A DNA stretch of 13,297 bases, taken from the NCBI GenBank assembly GCA_041675805.1, contig JBAYTD010000084.1, positions 1 to 13,297 of the forward strand. The letters are read 5' to 3'. How positions within the stretch are numbered: the first letter of the stretch is position 1; each line of letters opens with the position of its first letter. Origin of the DNA: JANNWF01 sp041675805 (GTDB lineage: Bacteria > Pseudomonadota > Gammaproteobacteria > Xanthomonadales > Xanthomonadaceae). Below the pieces are notes generated by a model, which was not told the DNA's origin, did no database searches, and saw only the letters and a list, made by a program, of their open reading frames with translations. Both the position numbers and the translations under genes were made by a program. Below, piece after piece: positions 12,338 to 13,297 of this stretch.

Positions 12338-13297
12338 TCAGGCGGCGCTCTGCGCAAGGAAGTCCTGGGCGAAGCGTTGCAGCACGCCGCCGGCTTCGTA
12401 GATCGTCGCTTCCTCGTCGGAATCCAGGCGGCAGATGACCGGCACTTCGACGCGCCCGCCATCGCGGCGGTGGATCACCAGGGTCAGCTCGGCACCGGGG
12501 GTGTGCTTGCCGATCACGTCGAAGGTTTCGCTGCCGTCGATGGCGAAGGTCTTGCGCGTCTGGCCGGGCCGGAATTGCAGCGGCAGCACGCCCATGCCGA
12601 TCAGGTTGGTGCGGTGGATGCGCTCGAAGCCCTCGGCGACGATGGCTTCGACGCCGGCCAGGCGCACGCCCTTGGCGGCCCAGTCGCGGCTGGAACCTTG
12701 CCCGTAGTCGGCACCGGCGATGATGATCAGCGGCTGGCCGCGCTGCATGTAGGTTTCGATCGCTTCCCACATGCGGGTGACCTGGCCCTCCGGCTCGATG
12801 CGCGCCAGCGAGCCCTGCTTCACTTCGCCATCGACCACGGCCATTTCGTTGATCAGCTTGGGGTTGGCGAAGGTGGCGCGCTGCGCGGTGAGGTGGTCGC
12901 CGCGATGGGTGGCGTAGGAATTGAAGTCCTCTTCCGGAAGGCCCATTTTCGCCAGGTATTCGCCGGCGGCGCTGGCGGCGAGGATGGCGTTGGACGGCGA
13001 CAGGTGGTCGGTGGTGATGTTGTCGCCCAGCAGCGCCAGCGGGCGCATGCCGCGCAGGCTGCGTTGGCCGGCCAGCGCGCCTTCCCAATAGGGCGGGCGG
13101 CGGATGTAGGTGCTCATCGGCCGCCAGTCGTACAGCGGGCTGACCTTGGCGGCAAGGCGGTTGCGCGGGGCGAACATCGGGTCGTAGACGCGGCGGAACT
13201 GCTCCGGCTTGACGTGTTCGGCGACGATGGCGTCGATCTCCGCGTCATCCGGCCACAGGTCCTTCAGCGTGACCGGCTTGCCGTCGCGGTCGTGGCC
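12338..13297 (-). CDS. acnD: Fe/S-dependent 2-methylisocitrate dehydratase AcnD (3' part)
   Basis: The C-terminal 319 residues of an aconitase-superfamily enzyme run off the right edge; a full AcnD is about 860-870 residues. AcnD acts in the methylcitrate cycle of propionate breakdown, dehydrating 2-methylcitrate to a 2-methylaconitate that PrpF isomerises. The visible part includes GDNITTDHLSPSNA, SYATHRGDHLTAQRATFANP (the AcnD wording; AcnA has an SRRGNH-type sequence here), GADYGQGSSRDW with the substrate-binding Ser-Arg pair, and IVAEGFERIHRTNLIGMG. The three iron-sulfur cysteines lie in the missing N-terminal part. The frame is intact to its TGA. No prpF follows within the window; the next minus-strand gene is the tandem-VHL gene after 319 bases with a hairpin between, so acnD appears to end its operon. 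A general aconitase role cannot be fully excluded. Confidence 0.88.
   Translation of the reverse strand, partial: GHDRDGKPVTLKDLWPDDAEIDAIVAEHVKPEQFRRVYDPMFAPRNRLAAKVSPLYDWRPMSTYIRRPPYWEGALAGQRSLRGMRPLALLGDNITTDHLSPSNAILAASAAGEYLAKMGLPEEDFNSYATHRGDHLTAQRATFANPKLINEMAVVDGEVKQGSLARIEPEGQVTRMWEAIETYMQRGQPLIIIAGADYGQGSSRDWAAKGVRLAGVEAIVAEGFERIHRTNLIGMGVLPLQFRPGQTRKTFAIDGSETFDVIGKHTPGAELTLVIHRRDGGRVEVPVICRLDSDEEATIYEAGGVLQRFAQDFLAQSAA

Noticed and set aside
12124..12438. Possible small plus-strand gene between the VHL gene and acnD
   Set aside because: Arg-rich translation running into the antisense of acnD, with no ribosome site or recognisable domain; it also starts within the bipartite element.
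12338..13297. Naming the right-edge gene acnA (housekeeping aconitase)
   Set aside because: The SYATHRGDHLTAQRATFANP segment and the C-terminus match AcnD wording rather than the AcnA/IRP wording.
1..13297. CRISPR arrays, tRNA/rRNA genes, transposases, phage or integron features
   Set aside because: None was seen on reading both strands; there are no regular spacer-repeat units and no transposase or integrase motifs.

Overview
The window is a G+C-rich, densely coding stretch of chromosome from a gammaproteobacterium. The best guess is the order Lysobacterales (Xanthomonadales; Xanthomonadaceae or Rhodanobacteraceae). This rests on codon use, the ExaC-type aldehyde dehydrogenase, the AcnD-type methylisocitrate dehydratase, the ECF-sigma/TPR-kinase pair, and a CCCTCTCCC-GGC-GGGAGAGGG dispersed palindrome. 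No 16S gene or other taxonomic marker is present, so this is inference.

Layout, left to right. Bases 1-225 are non-coding, with an A+T-rich patch of symmetrical half-sites and a dispersed palindrome. Next come exaC (aldehyde dehydrogenase, minus) and nadE (glutamine-dependent NAD+ synthetase, minus). rarD (EamA-family permease, plus) diverges from nadE. rarD is convergent with cysK (cysteine synthase, minus), and the two coding ends overlap by 139 bp across a strong hairpin. Divergent from cysK is a two-gene plus-strand operon: an ECF-type sigma factor without the usual acidic region-2.2 motif, then a membrane Ser/Thr kinase with a long TPR-type C-terminal half. The two reading frames overlap by 8 bases. 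A 13-bp perfect hairpin closes this operon and faces two minus-strand genes for exported proteins. One is a 619-residue protein combining an N-terminal beta-rich region, a von Willebrand factor type D (VWD) domain and a bulb-type lectin domain. The other is a 214-residue protein with two tandem domains that match the beta domain of the von Hippel-Lindau (VHL) protein position by position. The right edge is the 3' part of acnD (minus), a methylcitrate-cycle gene.

Most genes here are ordinary metabolism (aldehyde oxidation, NAD+, cysteine, propionate breakdown). The unusual part is roughly 5.9-12.1 kb. The two exported-protein genes share an upstream element that I find nowhere else in the window: TGATCCTCCA, exactly 12 variable bases, then GCGCGTTGCT, in the same orientation. 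This looks like a common promoter or operator. Because a sigma factor/kinase pair lies next to it, a testable model is that the kinase senses an envelope signal, phosphorylates the sigma factor to activate it, and so switches on a secreted VWD-lectin and a secreted tandem-VHL protein. The sequence shows the proteins and the repeated element. The regulatory link is inference.
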